Origin: Paenactinomyces guangxiensis
GTDB lineage: Bacteria; Bacillota; Bacilli; Thermoactinomycetales; Thermoactinomycetaceae
Reading direction: 5' to 3'
Length of the DNA stretch: 64,000 nucleotides
Assembly: GCF_016055185.1 (NCBI RefSeq)
Contig: NZ_JAECVR010000019.1
Coordinates: forward strand, 23,893 to 87,892
Position numbers and translations under genes: made by a program. The notes beneath the pieces were generated by a model. That model did no database searches, was not told where the DNA came from, and was given only the letters and a program-made list of their open reading frames with translations. Below, one piece after another: positions 26,686-37,057 of this stretch (its first letter is position 1; every line of letters begins with the position of its first letter).

Positions 26686-27087
26686 TTAATTTTCCCTAGT
26701 GGTATATACTTCCTCATCCGGCTTGCTGTATCCCAGCTTATGGGCTAACTCAAGCAAATAATCTTCGTCTCTCAGCTTTTTGATCACTGTTTCAAGTTCC
26801 TTCGTTTCCGCTTGAACAATTTTCAGCTCTTCCTGTTTGGCAGTAAGTTGATCCTCTTTTTTCCAGATCCTCCACTCTTGAACGACTAGCTGGACAACCG
26901 CCCAACAGATGAAGAGAATCATCCCGCCGAGCCAGAGCAAACGGCGGCGGCGAACGGACGGATGAAGTTGGTTTCTGGGTTGACGTGATTTTTTGACCTG
27001 CTTTGACGAAGGAGATGACCGGGATTGACGGTTTGCACCCGGATGGTTAAAAGCGAGAATCTTATCCGCAGAACGTTGAACAGGCAT
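26686..27087 (-). CDS. divIC: Cell division protein DivIC (FtsB family)
   Basis: DivIC joins FtsL and DivIB in the divisome and is needed for septum formation. From ATG 27087, with AAGGGTG upstream, the protein has 133 residues: a basic cytoplasmic N-terminus with SPSSKQVKKSRQPRNQ, one membrane segment near 50-70 (LLWLGGMILFICWAVVQLVV), then a coiled coil to about 110 (QLTAKQEELKIVQAETKELE) and the ELAHKLGYSKPDEEVY end typical of the FtsB/DivIC family. It starts 2 nt behind the yabQ stop and ends at its own terminator. Confidence 0.93.
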   Translation of the reverse strand: MPVQRSADKILAFNHPGANRQSRSSPSSKQVKKSRQPRNQLHPSVRRRRLLWLGGMILFICWAVVQLVVQEWRIWKKEDQLTAKQEELKIVQAETKELETVIKKLRDEDYLLELAHKLGYSKPDEEVYTTREN

Positions 27088-27088
27088 G

Positions 27089-27673
27089 TTATTCACCCTT
27101 TTCTCTGTTCTTAAACAACCACGTCTTCCAACGACGACAGATTTGGTGAAACTTTTGTATAAAAGGTCCGGTACCTTTTTGGATATATTTCTTGAAAGGG
27201 CGTGCGATCCATTCAAGCGGGGCTAAACATTTCAAAAACGCTTTTGCAAGGATCAGGAGTATTTTAAACAGGAATTGAAACATATTTTCAAGAAATGCCC
27301 ACAGAGTAACAAGGGGAATCCATATGAGCGCGCGTAAAGCAAGAAGGGTCCAGTGAACCAGTTTTTCTATCACCTTAATGATCAGTTGAATCAAGCGAAT
27401 CATTTGCTTGCTCACCCAGTGATAGTAGAGAAAAAATCCCATGCACACCGCTACAAATATGTAAAACCGAAGCTGCCCCCAGTTACTCCACATGAGCAGA
27501 CTAAAAACCAGACCTGCCGAGACCGTCCAATAAAGAAGATCAATGAGAGAGACGACCCATCCCCTCAGACGAAAGCGGGCCTTTAACACCCGGTACGTAT
27601 CTAAAATGACCCCAAGCAACAATCCCGAGCTGAACATGAGAGCCATCGTTGTCCACTGAGTATAAAGCGTCAC
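27089..27673 (-). CDS. yabQ: Spore cortex biosynthesis protein YabQ
   Basis: YabQ is a membrane protein of the mother cell needed for spore cortex formation. The 194-residue protein has hydrophobic segments near 5-25, 41-60 and 70-88 in the conserved N-terminal half (LLGVILDTYRVLK, LLYWTVSAGLVFSLLMW, YIFVAVCMGFFLYY), and a basic, less conserved C-terminal part. It overlaps the yabP stop by 4 nt and is followed by divIC, exactly the B. subtilis order. Confidence 0.93.
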   Translation of the reverse strand: MTLYTQWTTMALMFSSGLLLGVILDTYRVLKARFRLRGWVVSLIDLLYWTVSAGLVFSLLMWSNWGQLRFYIFVAVCMGFFLYYHWVSKQMIRLIQLIIKVIEKLVHWTLLALRALIWIPLVTLWAFLENMFQFLFKILLILAKAFLKCLAPLEWIARPFKKYIQKGTGPFIQKFHQICRRWKTWLFKNREKGE

Positions 27674-27960
27674 TTAAATAACCTTCCAAAGAAGCTATTC
27701 CTTTTTTCCGTCCGGGGCATATGGACATCCAGATAGCTGATATCCATAAAATGACCCTCAATGGAGACACGCCCTTGATCTAAGTCCAGATTTTTTATGT
27801 GCAATTCCTGTCCACGGATCCCGAGATATCCGTAATCGGTCTGAAGTAAAAATTCCTCACTGTCAAAACTTTCAACATTGACCACCCCGGACACCTCCAT
27901 GGTATTCCGATTGGTCATCACGATCTCATGCTGGCTTGTACCCAATGTTTCTTCGACCAC
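27670..27960 (-). CDS. yabP: Sporulation protein YabP
   Basis: YabP is a small protein made in the mother cell under sigma-E in B. subtilis and needed for normal spore formation. The 96-residue protein has a repeated beta pattern, NRNTMEVSGVVNVESFDSEEFLL and GYLGIRGQELHIKNLDLDQGRVSIEG, as in the YabP/YqfC family. It overlaps yabQ by 4 nt. Its position between the S4 protein and yabQ is conserved. Confidence 0.93.
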   Translation of the reverse strand: MVEETLGTSQHEIVMTNRNTMEVSGVVNVESFDSEEFLLQTDYGYLGIRGQELHIKNLDLDQGRVSIEGHFMDISYLDVHMPRTEKRNSFFGRLFK

Positions 27961-28000
27961 AGCATGTACCCCCTCTCTTGGTACATGATATGGACAAAGG

Positions 28001-28291
28001 TTAGAAATTAGAACTGAGGGAGCCGTCTTCCGGATCGCCCGCTTTCTCTTCTTTTAATATCGTAAACATATCTTTGGCATCCTCTTTTTTCACCGTTTCC
28101 TGAATCTTTTCCACTCGGGCAGTAACCACCTTATGGCCAAAGCGGATCGAGAGCTCATCCCCGACAGCGACAACGCTTCCCGCTTTGGCCACTTTTCCGT
28201 TGATGGTCACTCTTCCCTGGTCGCATACTTCTTTCGCCAGAGTGCGTCTCTTCACCAGCCTTGATATTTTCAGGAATTTATCCAGCCTCAT
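28001..28291 (-). CDS. rqcP: S4-domain RNA-binding protein RqcP
   Basis: RqcP (B. subtilis YabO) works with RqcH in ribosome quality control, stabilising the peptidyl-tRNA during poly-alanine tailing. The start ATG 28291 gives 96 residues, slightly longer than B. subtilis. The S4 motif is clear: MRLDKFLKISRLVKRRTLAKEVCDQGRVTINGKVAKAG. The C-terminal 25 residues are charged and not conserved. It lies between mazG and yabP. Confidence 0.92.
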   Translation of the reverse strand: MRLDKFLKISRLVKRRTLAKEVCDQGRVTINGKVAKAGSVVAVGDELSIRFGHKVVTARVEKIQETVKKEDAKDMFTILKEEKAGDPEDGSLSSNF

Positions 28292-28390
28292 TTCCTGCTT
28301 CTCCCTTCCTGCATTTGTCAACTCGAATAAAAATTCGGGGTGGCAGGGAAAAGTCCTGCAAATTCCCCGATCATTCTCTTTAGAAAATGA

Positions 28391-29851
28391 TTACCCTTCT
28401 GATTGTTTAGCTTCATCCCACCAGGCATCCAGCTGTTCCATCGTCAGGTCCTCTAACTGTTTGCCCAGTTGTTGCGCCTGTTTTTCAATATACCGAAAGC
28501 GGCACTCAAATTTTCGGCAAGCGCCCAACAAGGCCAATTCCGGGTGAACATTGAAAAAGCGGGCAAGGGAACCCAGGACAAATAACAAGTCCCCCAATTC
28601 CTCCTCCTGCTCCTCGGCGGTATCGGCCTCGATCAGCTCTTTTAACTCTTCATGGACTTTCCTGAGTACATCTTCTTTCTTCTCCCAATCAAAGCCTGCT
28701 TTGGCCGCTTTCTTTTGCAGTTCGTAAGATTTGAGCAAGGCAGGTAAATGATTCGGAATACCGTCAAGAAGGGATTTCATTTCTTCCCCGGACCGCTCCT
28801 GCTTTTTGATTTGTTCCCAGTTGCGCTTGACATCTTCGGCCGTTTCCGCCGCCTGATCTCCAAATACATGAGGATGCCGGCGAATCATTTTATCCGACAG
28901 TCGTCCAATCACTTCGTAAATATCAAAGGTTCCCTCTTCTTTCGCGATTTGTGCATGTAACATCACCTGAAGCAAAACATCTCCCAGTTCATCAGCCATC
29001 CCCTCTGCATCCTGACCGGCAACGGCATCCAAAAACTCGTATGCCTCTTCAATCAAGTAGGGCCGCAAGCTTTCATGAGTTTGCTTTCGATCCCAGGGAC
29101 ATCCTTCCGGACTCCGCAGATGTTCAATGATCCCGGTCAGAAAGTCAAAACGGCGGTACAGCCCTTTTCCATCTTTAAGAGGGGGAACATAAACAGAGGT
29201 GAGGTCGGTAAAATCGTCAGTTCGATCCAGTTCAAATAAAGGAACCGTTTTGATCTGTTCCAATCCTTCCACACCAAGTGCCGTGGCAATTTGAACCCTG
29301 TGTTCGTCGGGATATGTTTCCATCAGAGCCAGCTTTACATCGGAAGCTACCAGACGGTCATATACTTGTCCCACCAAAACATGGACACGGGGGTTGATTT
29401 GTTCCGGATCCAGTTCATTCCCATCGACCAACTGAAATCCTTCAATCGGATCAATTTCCAACCGGGCAAAAGAGGCATCGAGAAAACTGCCTCCGCCGCG
29501 GACTTCAATCTTGATTCCCCGTTCCGGTCCTTCGGCGAGCAGAATCCGGACCGTTTTTTCGGCGACCATGGGATGCCCCGGTACCGCATAGATGACTGGT
29601 GAAGAAGTACGCGCCATATCAAACAGCTTTTCGGCGATAGCACGATAAACCGCTGAAAACTCATCATGTGCTTCGTATACCCGGTCAAAAGACCGGAAGT
29701 CAATCCCTTTTTGCTTCAACCAGCTGACAACCGGGTGCTTCTCCGTTCTAAGCCACACACGCTCACCCGTCTCCAGGAGATTTAAGGTTCCCAGAGGGAG
29801 TGACTGTTCATCACCAAAGCCAAGGCCAACCACAAAGATTTTCCCTCTCAT
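28391..29851 (-). CDS. mazG: MazG fusion: tetrapyrrole methylase domain plus nucleoside triphosphate pyrophosphohydrolase
   Basis: The YabN-type fusion has 486 residues. The first 220 form a methylase-like domain (VVGLGFGDEQSLPLG at the N-terminus, YAVPGHPMVAEKTV near 95), then MazG: GCPWDRKQTHESLRPYLIEEAYEFLDAV near 250-277 with the EExxE metal motif, and a second half near 395-450. The MazG domain hydrolyses non-canonical or stress nucleotides; the methylase-like domain has no proven substrate. It precedes rqcP and follows the flippase gene by 12 nt. Confidence 0.94.
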   Translation of the reverse strand: MRGKIFVVGLGFGDEQSLPLGTLNLLETGERVWLRTEKHPVVSWLKQKGIDFRSFDRVYEAHDEFSAVYRAIAEKLFDMARTSSPVIYAVPGHPMVAEKTVRILLAEGPERGIKIEVRGGGSFLDASFARLEIDPIEGFQLVDGNELDPEQINPRVHVLVGQVYDRLVASDVKLALMETYPDEHRVQIATALGVEGLEQIKTVPLFELDRTDDFTDLTSVYVPPLKDGKGLYRRFDFLTGIIEHLRSPEGCPWDRKQTHESLRPYLIEEAYEFLDAVAGQDAEGMADELGDVLLQVMLHAQIAKEEGTFDIYEVIGRLSDKMIRRHPHVFGDQAAETAEDVKRNWEQIKKQERSGEEMKSLLDGIPNHLPALLKSYELQKKAAKAGFDWEKKEDVLRKVHEELKELIEADTAEEQEEELGDLLFVLGSLARFFNVHPELALLGACRKFECRFRYIEKQAQQLGKQLEDLTMEQLDAWWDEAKQSEG

Positions 29852-29863
29852 GTTTTCCCACCT

Positions 29864-31516
29864 TTATGAACGAAGTAAACGCCATTTATCTAAAAATGGC
29901 AGCAACTTTTTTCTTAGTTTCGGCACTTTTTCCAGGTCAGACCGCGTCAGCAGCCCCAGCCGGCACAAAGACCAGAAGTAGACCAGTGCTCCTACAGCTA
30001 CAGATGCGAGAGAGGTAACGGTCATCGCCAACCGGTATGAAAGATAGTCCGATCCCAGCGACTGGACCGTCACCATCGTGGCATAGGTGGCAACAGCCAT
30101 CCAGCCTACGGCCAAAAACACTTTTCCGATGATTCCACCATTTCCTAAAAAGTCGGCCAAGACTGAACGCAGGGCGACCAGGTTAAGCAGAGTGGCTGCC
30201 GCGTAAGAGACGACCGTTGCAATTGCTGCACCCTGAATATCCCAGATGGGAATCAACCATAAGTTAAGCAGACATTTGACCACAACCCCGATGAATAAAT
30301 TGCGGGCCGGCACATAAACCAAACCAGCTCCCTGCAGAATGCCGGCTGAAGTGACGCCAAGTGTGGAAAAGACGGTCGTAAAAGCAAGAATGGCCAGAGC
30401 ATCCGAACCGGCGGCATCTTTAAATAACATTACATTGGCAGGTAAAGCGATCACAGCAAGTCCCACCGAGGCGGGAAGCCCGATCATCCAGGTTAACCTC
30501 AAGGCCAGAGCAGCCCTTTCATTCGCCTCTTTCTCATTTCCTTTTGCTTTCGCTTCAGCAATAGCGGGAACGATAGACAGCGAGATGGCAGTCGCAAAAA
30601 AGGCAGCAAATTGGATCAAAGGTTGTCCCCGATCATAAATACCTTTGGCTTCAATCGCCGCAGCCGTTGTCCAATGATTCTCAACCAGCAGGTTAGCCAC
30701 TGTAAAGGAATCAACCAGCGAATAAAGAGGCAGAACCAGTGAACCTATACAAATTGGAAGGGAAAGGGTTAGTATTTTAACAATAATTTGCTTTGTTGAC
30801 TCCGACTTTGCAAAGAAGGATGTTTTTATAAGAGTTTGTCCCTTCAGGGGAGCCGGTGACGGCATCATAAGCTGATTGTTTTTCCGCCAGAAAAGCAGCA
30901 GTATGATAAGTGAGCCGGCCGCTCCTGTAAATGCGCCAAAGACTGCTCCCGCACCTGCATACACAAATCCGTAATTCATTTCGATAAAATACCAGGATAA
31001 AGCTAAAATTGTTGTCACGCGGATCATCTGTTCCACAATCTGTGAAACGGCGGTGGGAATCATATTCTGCTGTCCTTGAAAATAACCCCGGATGGAAGAC
31101 ACGACGGGAACAATAAGCAAAGCAAAAGAAACCGATTGGATCGGCAGGGTCAATAATTTTCGGCTTCCCATCCATTCCGCTACTTGCCCGGCACCAAAAA
31201 ACAGGATGATAAACGCAAAAAAACCGGTTAAAAACAGCGTGATTGAGGCAACGCGGAAAACCTTCACAGCCCCCGCAGAATCTCCTTCCGCAACTTTCTC
31301 GGAAACCAGTTTGGACACCGCGATCGGGAAACCGGCGGTAGCCAGGATTAACAGGGCGCTGTAGAGAGGATAGACCTGTTGGTATACATACATCCCTTCA
31401 TTTCCCGTGATATTTTGATAAGGAATCCGATAGACAGCTCCTAAGATTTTACTTAAGAAAGCAGCCAGGCCTAAAATAGCGGCTCCCTTGATAAAGGATT
31501 GTTGCATTTGTGCCAT
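29864..31516 (-). CDS. Polysaccharide flippase-like membrane protein (YabM / SpoVB family)
   Basis: This is a MATE-like multidrug/oligosaccharidyl-lipid/polysaccharide (MOP) family protein with about 14 membrane segments over 550 residues, starting at ATG 31516 behind GAAAGAGGG. The N-terminus FIKGAAILGLAAFLSKILGA and the motif GIYDRGQPLIQFAAFFATAIS near residue 310 are typical of SpoVB/YabM relatives. SpoVB and MurJ-like members flip lipid-linked cell wall precursors; the B. subtilis gene in this place is yabM, function not settled. It lies between spoVT and mazG. Confidence 0.88.
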   Translation of the reverse strand: MAQMQQSFIKGAAILGLAAFLSKILGAVYRIPYQNITGNEGMYVYQQVYPLYSALLILATAGFPIAVSKLVSEKVAEGDSAGAVKVFRVASITLFLTGFFAFIILFFGAGQVAEWMGSRKLLTLPIQSVSFALLIVPVVSSIRGYFQGQQNMIPTAVSQIVEQMIRVTTILALSWYFIEMNYGFVYAGAGAVFGAFTGAAGSLIILLLFWRKNNQLMMPSPAPLKGQTLIKTSFFAKSESTKQIIVKILTLSLPICIGSLVLPLYSLVDSFTVANLLVENHWTTAAAIEAKGIYDRGQPLIQFAAFFATAISLSIVPAIAEAKAKGNEKEANERAALALRLTWMIGLPASVGLAVIALPANVMLFKDAAGSDALAILAFTTVFSTLGVTSAGILQGAGLVYVPARNLFIGVVVKCLLNLWLIPIWDIQGAAIATVVSYAAATLLNLVALRSVLADFLGNGGIIGKVFLAVGWMAVATYATMVTVQSLGSDYLSYRLAMTVTSLASVAVGALVYFWSLCRLGLLTRSDLEKVPKLRKKLLPFLDKWRLLRS

Positions 31517-31578
31517 TATTTTCCCTCTTTCAAACACCACATTGCTTTTCATTATACAAGAGTGTTTGAAATTGGCAA

Positions 31579-31604
31579 AGAAAAAGCAGGCTTTTTACCT
31601 GCTT
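31579..31604 (-). terminator. Intrinsic terminator downstream of spoVT
   Basis: AAGCAGG/CCTGCTT arms (31584-31604) are followed on the minus strand by TTTCTTTGC. Confidence 0.75.
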
Positions 31605-31611
31605 TCAATCC

Positions 31612-32154
31612 TCACTGTTCCATCTGTTTCCCAAGGAAGGCGGCAGCTGTACTGGCCAGCTTGATCTCCGTATCACCCATTTTTACTCCGGCTTTTTTGG
31701 AGAGGATAATAACAGCACCGATCGGATCCCCTCCGGCATTGATGGGTACGATCACATACGATTGATATTCTTCCGGCGCACCTTTGATAATCTCGGCGTT
31801 GCCGGGAGCCGTTTCTACATGAGTGCGCCGCTGATCCATACAGGATTCAACCAGTTCACCGATCGGCTTGTCTAAATACTCTTTTTTTGAGGCACCTGCG
31901 ACAGCAATCACACCGTCCCGGTCACAGATCAAAGTTATATGTTGCAGGTTTTCGTATAGCGCTTCTGCATATTCCTGTGCAAAATCCCCTAGTTCCCCAA
32001 TGGGAGAATATTTTTTTAAGATAACTTCACCATCGCGATCGACAAAGATCTCAAGCGGATCCCCCTCCCGGATGCGAAGCGTCCGGCGAATCTCTTTTGG
32101 AATGACAACACGTCCGAGATCGTCGATCCGACGCACAATGCCGGTTGCTTTCAT
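31612..32154 (-). CDS. spoVT: Stage V sporulation protein T
   Basis: SpoVT is an AbrB-type DNA-binding regulator that tunes sigma-G genes in the forespore. The 180-residue protein has the swapped-hairpin DNA-binding domain at 1-50 (MKATGIVRRIDDLGRVVIPKEIRRTLRI) and a C-terminal GAF-like domain with ITLICDRDGVIAVAGASK and VIVPINAGGDPIGAVIILS. It is clearly related to AbrB at 54823-55095 in its first 50 residues. A candidate sigma-G promoter lies at 32222-32252. Confidence 0.97.
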   Translation of the reverse strand: MKATGIVRRIDDLGRVVIPKEIRRTLRIREGDPLEIFVDRDGEVILKKYSPIGELGDFAQEYAEALYENLQHITLICDRDGVIAVAGASKKEYLDKPIGELVESCMDQRRTHVETAPGNAEIIKGAPEEYQSYVIVPINAGGDPIGAVIILSKKAGVKMGDTEIKLASTAAAFLGKQMEQ

Positions 32155-32221
32155 ATTAGGTACTGCCTCTCTTTCATATAATTTTTCAATCAGGCCCTGG
32201 TGCTTTATGTCCTAACGCCCA

Positions 32222-32252
32222 TAGTATTGTTCTGCTGCCAAAATATTATGCG
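32222..32252 (-). promoter_or_regulatory. Candidate sigma-G promoter of spoVT
   Basis: On the minus strand CGCATA (32247-32252, 5 of 6 to TGMATA) and AATACTA (32222-32228, 6 of 7 to CATNNTA) are 18 nt apart. In B. subtilis spoVT is transcribed by sigma-G. Confidence 0.4.
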
Positions 32253-32263
32253 GTTGCTGATAC

Positions 32264-32292
32264 ATAAAAAAGCAGAGCGTGGTTGCTCTGCT
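32264..32292 (-). terminator. Intrinsic terminator downstream of prsA
   Basis: AGCAGAGC/GCTCTGCT arms (32271-32292) are followed on the minus strand by TTTTTATG. Confidence 0.85.
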
Positions 32293-32307
32293 TTCATCCA
32301 GAATTTA

Positions 32308-33348
32308 TCACTTTTTCTCGGGCTTTGGGGCCGGCAGGAAAGACTTAAATTGAAGTTCATTTTTCACAAGCTGCTCAAAAATCTCCGTACTTCTCCTATT
32401 CTTCAATTCTTGTTTCACGTCTTCCGGCGCTTTATCAATCGCTTGTTTTTTCCGTTCAATCACTTTCATGACATGATAGCCATAGTCTGTTTTAACGGGG
32501 TCACTGATCTTACCCAGGGGCAGGGTTTTAGCGGCATTGGTAAATTGCGGAACAAAAAATCCTTCCTCCAGTGACCCTTCAATCAAACCGCCTTTATCTT
32601 TGGAACCGGGGTCATCAGAATATTCTTTCGCCAGTTTCGCAAAATCACCGCCCGTTTCCAGTTTTTTCTTCACTTCATCAGCGCGTTTTTTTGCTTCTGC
32701 ATCGGTTCGTTTAGGCTGACCCGGTTGTGCTTCACCTTCGTTCACCGCAACAAGGATATGATTCACTTTTACATAATCAAATTGCTTATCTTTCAGCTTC
32801 TGTTCAAAGTAGCTGTTCAACTGGCTGGTCCGGATAAAAAAATTACGCAACTGATCTTTGGTAAAACCTTTACCCTTAATCGCTTCATCCAAATTCTTTG
32901 GAGGGTTGCCTCCATCGGCAGGCGGAGCAGCTTTAAGTTGCTTCTCGATTTCCACCATGGTCTGATCCGCTTGTTTTCGATACTTCTCTTCTCCGCCGAG
33001 TTTATCTGCAATATAGAGTTGTCCTGCCAATTCCTGGGCGAGCTGCGTTTTCATCTCATTGCTTTTTTCTTTGAGACTGGGGTCAGACACGATCATGGCA
33101 AACTGTGGATCAAGAAAGCTGTAGATATTCATATACAGATGAAGATCCCCTTCAGTAATCTTTCCACCCTTATATTCGGCTACCACTTTTTTGCTGGTTG
33201 TGCTGAATGGCTTAAATGTTTGCCCTTGCGGTGGAGATTCCTGCTTTGCTTCATTTTCTTCGTTTTTGGCATTACAAGCTGTTATAACCACGGAACCTAT
33301 TAAAAATATTGCCAGAACCCCTGCTACCATTCTATTCCATCGCCGCAT
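32308..33348 (-). CDS. prsA: Foldase lipoprotein PrsA (parvulin-type peptidyl-prolyl isomerase)
   Basis: PrsA is anchored to the outer face of the membrane and helps secreted proteins fold. From ATG 33348, with AAAGGAGCAG upstream, it has 346 residues. The lipoprotein signal ends in VVITAC with the lipidated cysteine near residue 24. The N- and C-terminal domains are helical and charged; the parvulin domain lies near 190-295 with VNHILV, FAKLAKEYSDDPGSKDKGG and YGYHVMKV. Its start overlaps the mfd stop by 17 nt, so it is coupled to mfd. In B. subtilis prsA lies elsewhere, so its place here is a local addition. Confidence 0.9.
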   Translation of the reverse strand: MRRWNRMVAGVLAIFLIGSVVITACNAKNEENEAKQESPPQGQTFKPFSTTSKKVVAEYKGGKITEGDLHLYMNIYSFLDPQFAMIVSDPSLKEKSNEMKTQLAQELAGQLYIADKLGGEEKYRKQADQTMVEIEKQLKAAPPADGGNPPKNLDEAIKGKGFTKDQLRNFFIRTSQLNSYFEQKLKDKQFDYVKVNHILVAVNEGEAQPGQPKRTDAEAKKRADEVKKKLETGGDFAKLAKEYSDDPGSKDKGGLIEGSLEEGFFVPQFTNAAKTLPLGKISDPVKTDYGYHVMKVIERKKQAIDKAPEDVKQELKNRRSTEIFEQLVKNELQFKSFLPAPKPEKK

Positions 33349-36300
33349 TTTGAACTGCTCCTTTCCGTTTTGGAACCACTTCATATTTTATCAGAAATTG
33401 TTCAACCATTTCTAGCGCGGCCCGGGAAGACATTCCTTTAATCTTGAAGGTGACTCCAATCCGCTGACCGGAAGAAAGGCGGATCTTTCCTGGAAATTCC
33501 TGTGCAATCCGGAAAAGTTTTTGCCCGTCAATCTTTTCATTCTGTTCCGGGTGCAATTTTAAGGAAATCTCTGTACCTTTTTGCTCAATCGTCTCTACTC
33601 CGTACCGAATCGCATAAGCACGTATTCTGGCAACACGCAGTAAATTTTGTACCGGTTCGGGCAAATCTCCAAAACGGTCCTCAATTTCTTCTTCCAAATC
33701 AGTTACTTCCTGCAATGTGGTAACCGCACGAATCTTTTTGTACAGCTCAATCTTCTGTTTTTCATCGCGAATGTATTCCGAAGGCAGATAAGCATCAACA
33801 GTTAACTCAATTTGCGGTTCGGGCGGTTGTTCCTGTTGATTCTTCCCTTGCAATTCGCTAACCGCTTCTTTCAGCATCTGACTGTACAATTCGAAACCGA
33901 CAGAAGCAATATGGCCATGTTGTTCGGCTCCAAGCAAGTTCCCTGCCCCGCGTATGGACAAGTCACGCATGGCAATCTTGAAGCCCGAACCCAGCTCGGT
34001 AAATTCTTTAATCGCCTGAAGCCTTTTCTCAGCCGCTTCGGATAATACCTTATCCCTCTGATAAGTAAAGTAGGCGTACGCAATCCGGTTTGAGCGTCCG
34101 ACGCGCCCGCGCAGCTGATAAAGCTGGGACAGCCCCATTTTATCCGCGTCATAAATAATCAGGGTATTCACATTCGGGATATCAACGCCGGTTTCAATAA
34201 TGGTTGTACTGACCAATACATCAAACTCCCCGTCCAAAAAATCGAGCATTACTTTTTCCAGCTCTGACTCCGCCATCTGCCCGTGCGCGACGGCAACTCT
34301 GGCCTCGGGAACCAACATGCGGATTTGTTCCGCCATCTGGTCAATGTTATGCACCTGATTATAAAGAAAGTAAACCTGTCCTCCCCGGGCCAGCTCGCGT
34401 TCAATCGCTTCACGCACTAAAGCGGCTGAGTACTCAAGCACATACGTCTGAACCGGGAAACGGTTTTCCGGGGGTGTTTCGATGACAGACAAGTCACGCA
34501 CCCCCATCATGGCCATGTGCAGCGTGCGTGGAATCGGAGTGGCTGACAAAGTGAGCACATCAATATTATGCTTAATCTGTTTGATTTTTTCTTTATGCTT
34601 TACGCCAAAGCGCTGCTCTTCATCAATAATTAAAAGGCCCAGGTCTTTATAAACTATATCTTTTGAGAGCAATCGATGTGTACCGATGACAATATCAACT
34701 GTTCCGTTTTTCAGCCCTTCTATTGTCTCCTTCTGCTCTTTGCGCGACCGGAAGCGGCTCAGCACGCGAATTTGCACCGGATAGTCGGCAAATCGCTCGC
34801 GAAATGTTTCATAATGCTGCTGTGCCAAAATAGTTGTCGGTACTAAGACAGCCACCTGTTTTCCGTCCATCGTCGCCTTAAAGGCAGCGCGAATCGCTAC
34901 TTCTGTTTTTCCGTAACCTACATCCCCGCATAAAAGGCGGTCCATCGGCTGCACCCGCTCCATGTCCCCTTTTATCTCTTCAATGGAGCGCAGCTGATCC
35001 GGGGTTTCCTCATACGGAAACATCGCCTCAAATTCTTTCTGATAAGGAGTATCCCCGGAAAAGGCAAAACCTTTGGCCTGTTGCCTTTTGGCATAAAGTT
35101 CGATCAGGTCCTGGGCAATATCCTGTACAGAAGTACGGACTTTATTTTTCACCTTGCTCCATTCACTGCCGCCCAGGCTGTATACTTTTGGAGTACGGTC
35201 TTCACTGCCCACATATTTTTGGATTTGGTCGATCTGTTCAACCGGGACATAAAGTTTGTCATTGCCGGCATACTGAACATGCAGGTAATCCTTGTGCAGC
35301 CCTCCCACGTTCAGTGTTTCAATGCCGATATAGCGGCCGATCCCGTGATTGACATGTACAACGTAATCGCCCGGTTTAAGTTCCTGGTAATCTTTAATCT
35401 TTTCAGCATGATCCAGCTTGACCGTGCGTCTGGTGCGCCGTTGCTTCTGGGTAAATACTTCTTCCTCGGTCACAACCGCCAGCCGGATTCCGTTCATCTC
35501 AAATCCGTTTTGCAAAGATCCTACACGAATAATTGGCCGTCCGGGAAGGGGAGGATTCCCGGCCCGTTCCCGTTGCACTTCCATGCCGTAATCGGCTAAT
35601 ACACGTTCCAAACGTTCCAGCCGCTCTGCAGTGCTCGCTGTAAAAATGACTTTGAACCGGGATTTTTGCCAGCGGTCCCACTCTCCCTTTAACACATGCA
35701 TCTGTCCGTGGAATTGCTGCATGCTCCGGCACATCATCTGAATGATGTTTTGCGGCTGAACACCCGGGATCTGCCGCATAAACAGGGACAGATAAATCCG
35801 CTGGTGGTTGTTTTTTAAAATCACATCATCATAAGATAGCGAAATTTTCAACTGAGGCAAAAATTCCCCTTGTTGCAAAAGAGCGGTTTGCCATTCCCCT
35901 TCTTCCCGTTCCATCTGCTTCGCACTTTCTGCAATCCGTGTCGGTTCATCTAAAATCATCACTGATTCCTGCGGCATAAACCCGAGCAAACTCTCACAAT
36001 CCGGGTAAATCCGCTCAATATATTTATAGATACCCGTAAACAGGGTCCCTGTTTTTAACTGCTCAATATCCCAGCCGACCGACTCGGCTAACTTCTCTTT
36101 AAGCACGGGATCTTTCACAGACATCAGACGTTCTTGAAGCAGTTTCTCCACCCGTTCCCCCGCTTGATACAGGGCGTCAGATGAAGCGAAAAGTTCTTTC
36201 GCCGGCGGGACGATTATTTCTTCCCACTTGCCGATTGACCGCTGGTCTGAAACGGAAAACGGGCGAATCGAATCTACTTCATCATCAAACCATTCAATTC

Positions 36301-36877
36301 GTACCGGCTGTGAAAAGTTGGGAGGATAAATATCTACAATCCCGCCACGAACACTGAATTCGCCCGACTTTTCAACCATATCCACCCGTTGATAACCAAT
36401 TTTCACAAGATGTTCCACCAAAGGGTCAATCGGCTTTTCTTCCCCTACTTTTAAAGAAAGGTGATTTTGTTTAAACACTCTCTTAGGAGGAAATAGTTTT
36501 CTCATTCCTGCGAACGGAACGATCAGCACGCCGGAAAAACCTTGAGACAACCGTGATAACACATCGACACGCTCTCCCAAGGTTTCATGGCTTGCCAAAG
36601 CGATTTCTGTTGTCACCAGCTCATTGGCCGGATAAAGAAGAACTTCTTCTTTAGGAAGAAACTCTTGCAAGTCTTCGGCTGCTTTTTGTGCCTGATTTAA
36701 ATTATGGGTAACCAGAAGGACAGGACGTTTGCTTTCATGAACCAAAGCCGCCACATACAACATGCGGGCAGTCCCCGTCAATCCGGCCACCAATTGTTCC
36801 TTCAAGTTTCTTTCCAGTCCAACCACCGTTGACTGAAAATCATTATCTTGTCTTAATATATGGATCAACGGTCCCAA
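33332..36877 (-). CDS. mfd: Transcription-repair coupling factor
   Basis: Mfd removes RNA polymerase stalled at DNA damage and recruits UvrA. With TTG 36877 as start, placed 8 nt behind GAGGAGG, it has 1181 residues (B. subtilis 1177). TTG 36880 is the alternative; no ATG fits. The N-terminal UvrB-like part is followed by the RNA polymerase interaction domain with [19 protein letters not shown] near 505, Walker [18 protein letters not shown] near 650, the DEEQ box [12 protein letters not shown], and [15 protein letters not shown] motif VI. The C-terminal domain near 1000-1130 carries [19 protein letters not shown]. It overlaps prsA. Confidence 0.96.
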   Translation of the reverse strand: MGPLIHILRQDNDFQSTVVGLERNLKEQLVAGLTGTARMLYVAALVHESKRPVLLVTHNLNQAQKAAEDLQEFLPKEEVLLYPANELVTTEIALASHETLGERVDVLSRLSQGFSGVLIVPFAGMRKLFPPKRVFKQNHLSLKVGEEKPIDPLVEHLVKIGYQRVDMVEKSGEFSVRGGIVDIYPPNFSQPVRIEWFDDEVDSIRPFSVSDQRSIGKWEEIIVPPAKELFASSDALYQAGERVEKLLQERLMSVKDPVLKEKLAESVGWDIEQLKTGTLFTGIYKYIERIYPDCESLLGFMPQESVMILDEPTRIAESAKQMEREEGEWQTALLQQGEFLPQLKISLSYDDVILKNNHQRIYLSLFMRQIPGVQPQNIIQMMCRSMQQFHGQMHVLKGEWDRWQKSRFKVIFTASTAERLERLERVLADYGMEVQRERAGNPPLPGRPIIRVGSLQNGFEMNGIRLAVVTEEEVFTQKQRRTRRTVKLDHAEKIKDYQELKPGDYVVHVNHGIGRYIGIETLNVGGLHKDYLHVQYAGNDKLYVPVEQIDQIQKYVGSEDRTPKVYSLGGSEWSKVKNKVRTSVQDIAQDLIELYAKRQQAKGFAFSGDTPYQKEFEAMFPYEETPDQLRSIEEIKGDMERVQPMDRLLCGDVGYGKTEVAIRAAFKATMDGKQVAVLVPTTILAQQHYETFRERFADYPVQIRVLSRFRSRKEQKETIEGLKNGTVDIVIGTHRLLSKDIVYKDLGLLIIDEEQRFGVKHKEKIKQIKHNIDVLTLSATPIPRTLHMAMMGVRDLSVIETPPENRFPVQTYVLEYSAALVREAIERELARGGQVYFLYNQVHNIDQMAEQIRMLVPEARVAVAHGQMAESELEKVMLDFLDGEFDVLVSTTIIETGVDIPNVNTLIIYDADKMGLSQLYQLRGRVGRSNRIAYAYFTYQRDKVLSEAAEKRLQAIKEFTELGSGFKIAMRDLSIRGAGNLLGAEQHGHIASVGFELYSQMLKEAVSELQGKNQQEQPPEPQIELTVDAYLPSEYIRDEKQKIELYKKIRAVTTLQEVTDLEEEIEDRFGDLPEPVQNLLRVARIRAYAIRYGVETIEQKGTEISLKLHPEQNEKIDGQKLFRIAQEFPGKIRLSSGQRIGVTFKIKGMSSRAALEMVEQFLIKYEVVPKRKGAVQNAAME

Positions 36878-37057
36878 CAAATGTTCCTCCTCTTTTTCTT
36901 CCGTCTTTGTACAATACAAAAGAAGCCCCGGCTTGCAACAGCCAAGGCCGTTATTGGTAAATGTGATTTATATCCAACGGTTGAACACTCACAGAAGTAT
37001 TTTCATTATAGTCAGAAAAAAAGTACAGTATCGTGATAAAATCTCCAAATGGTTCAA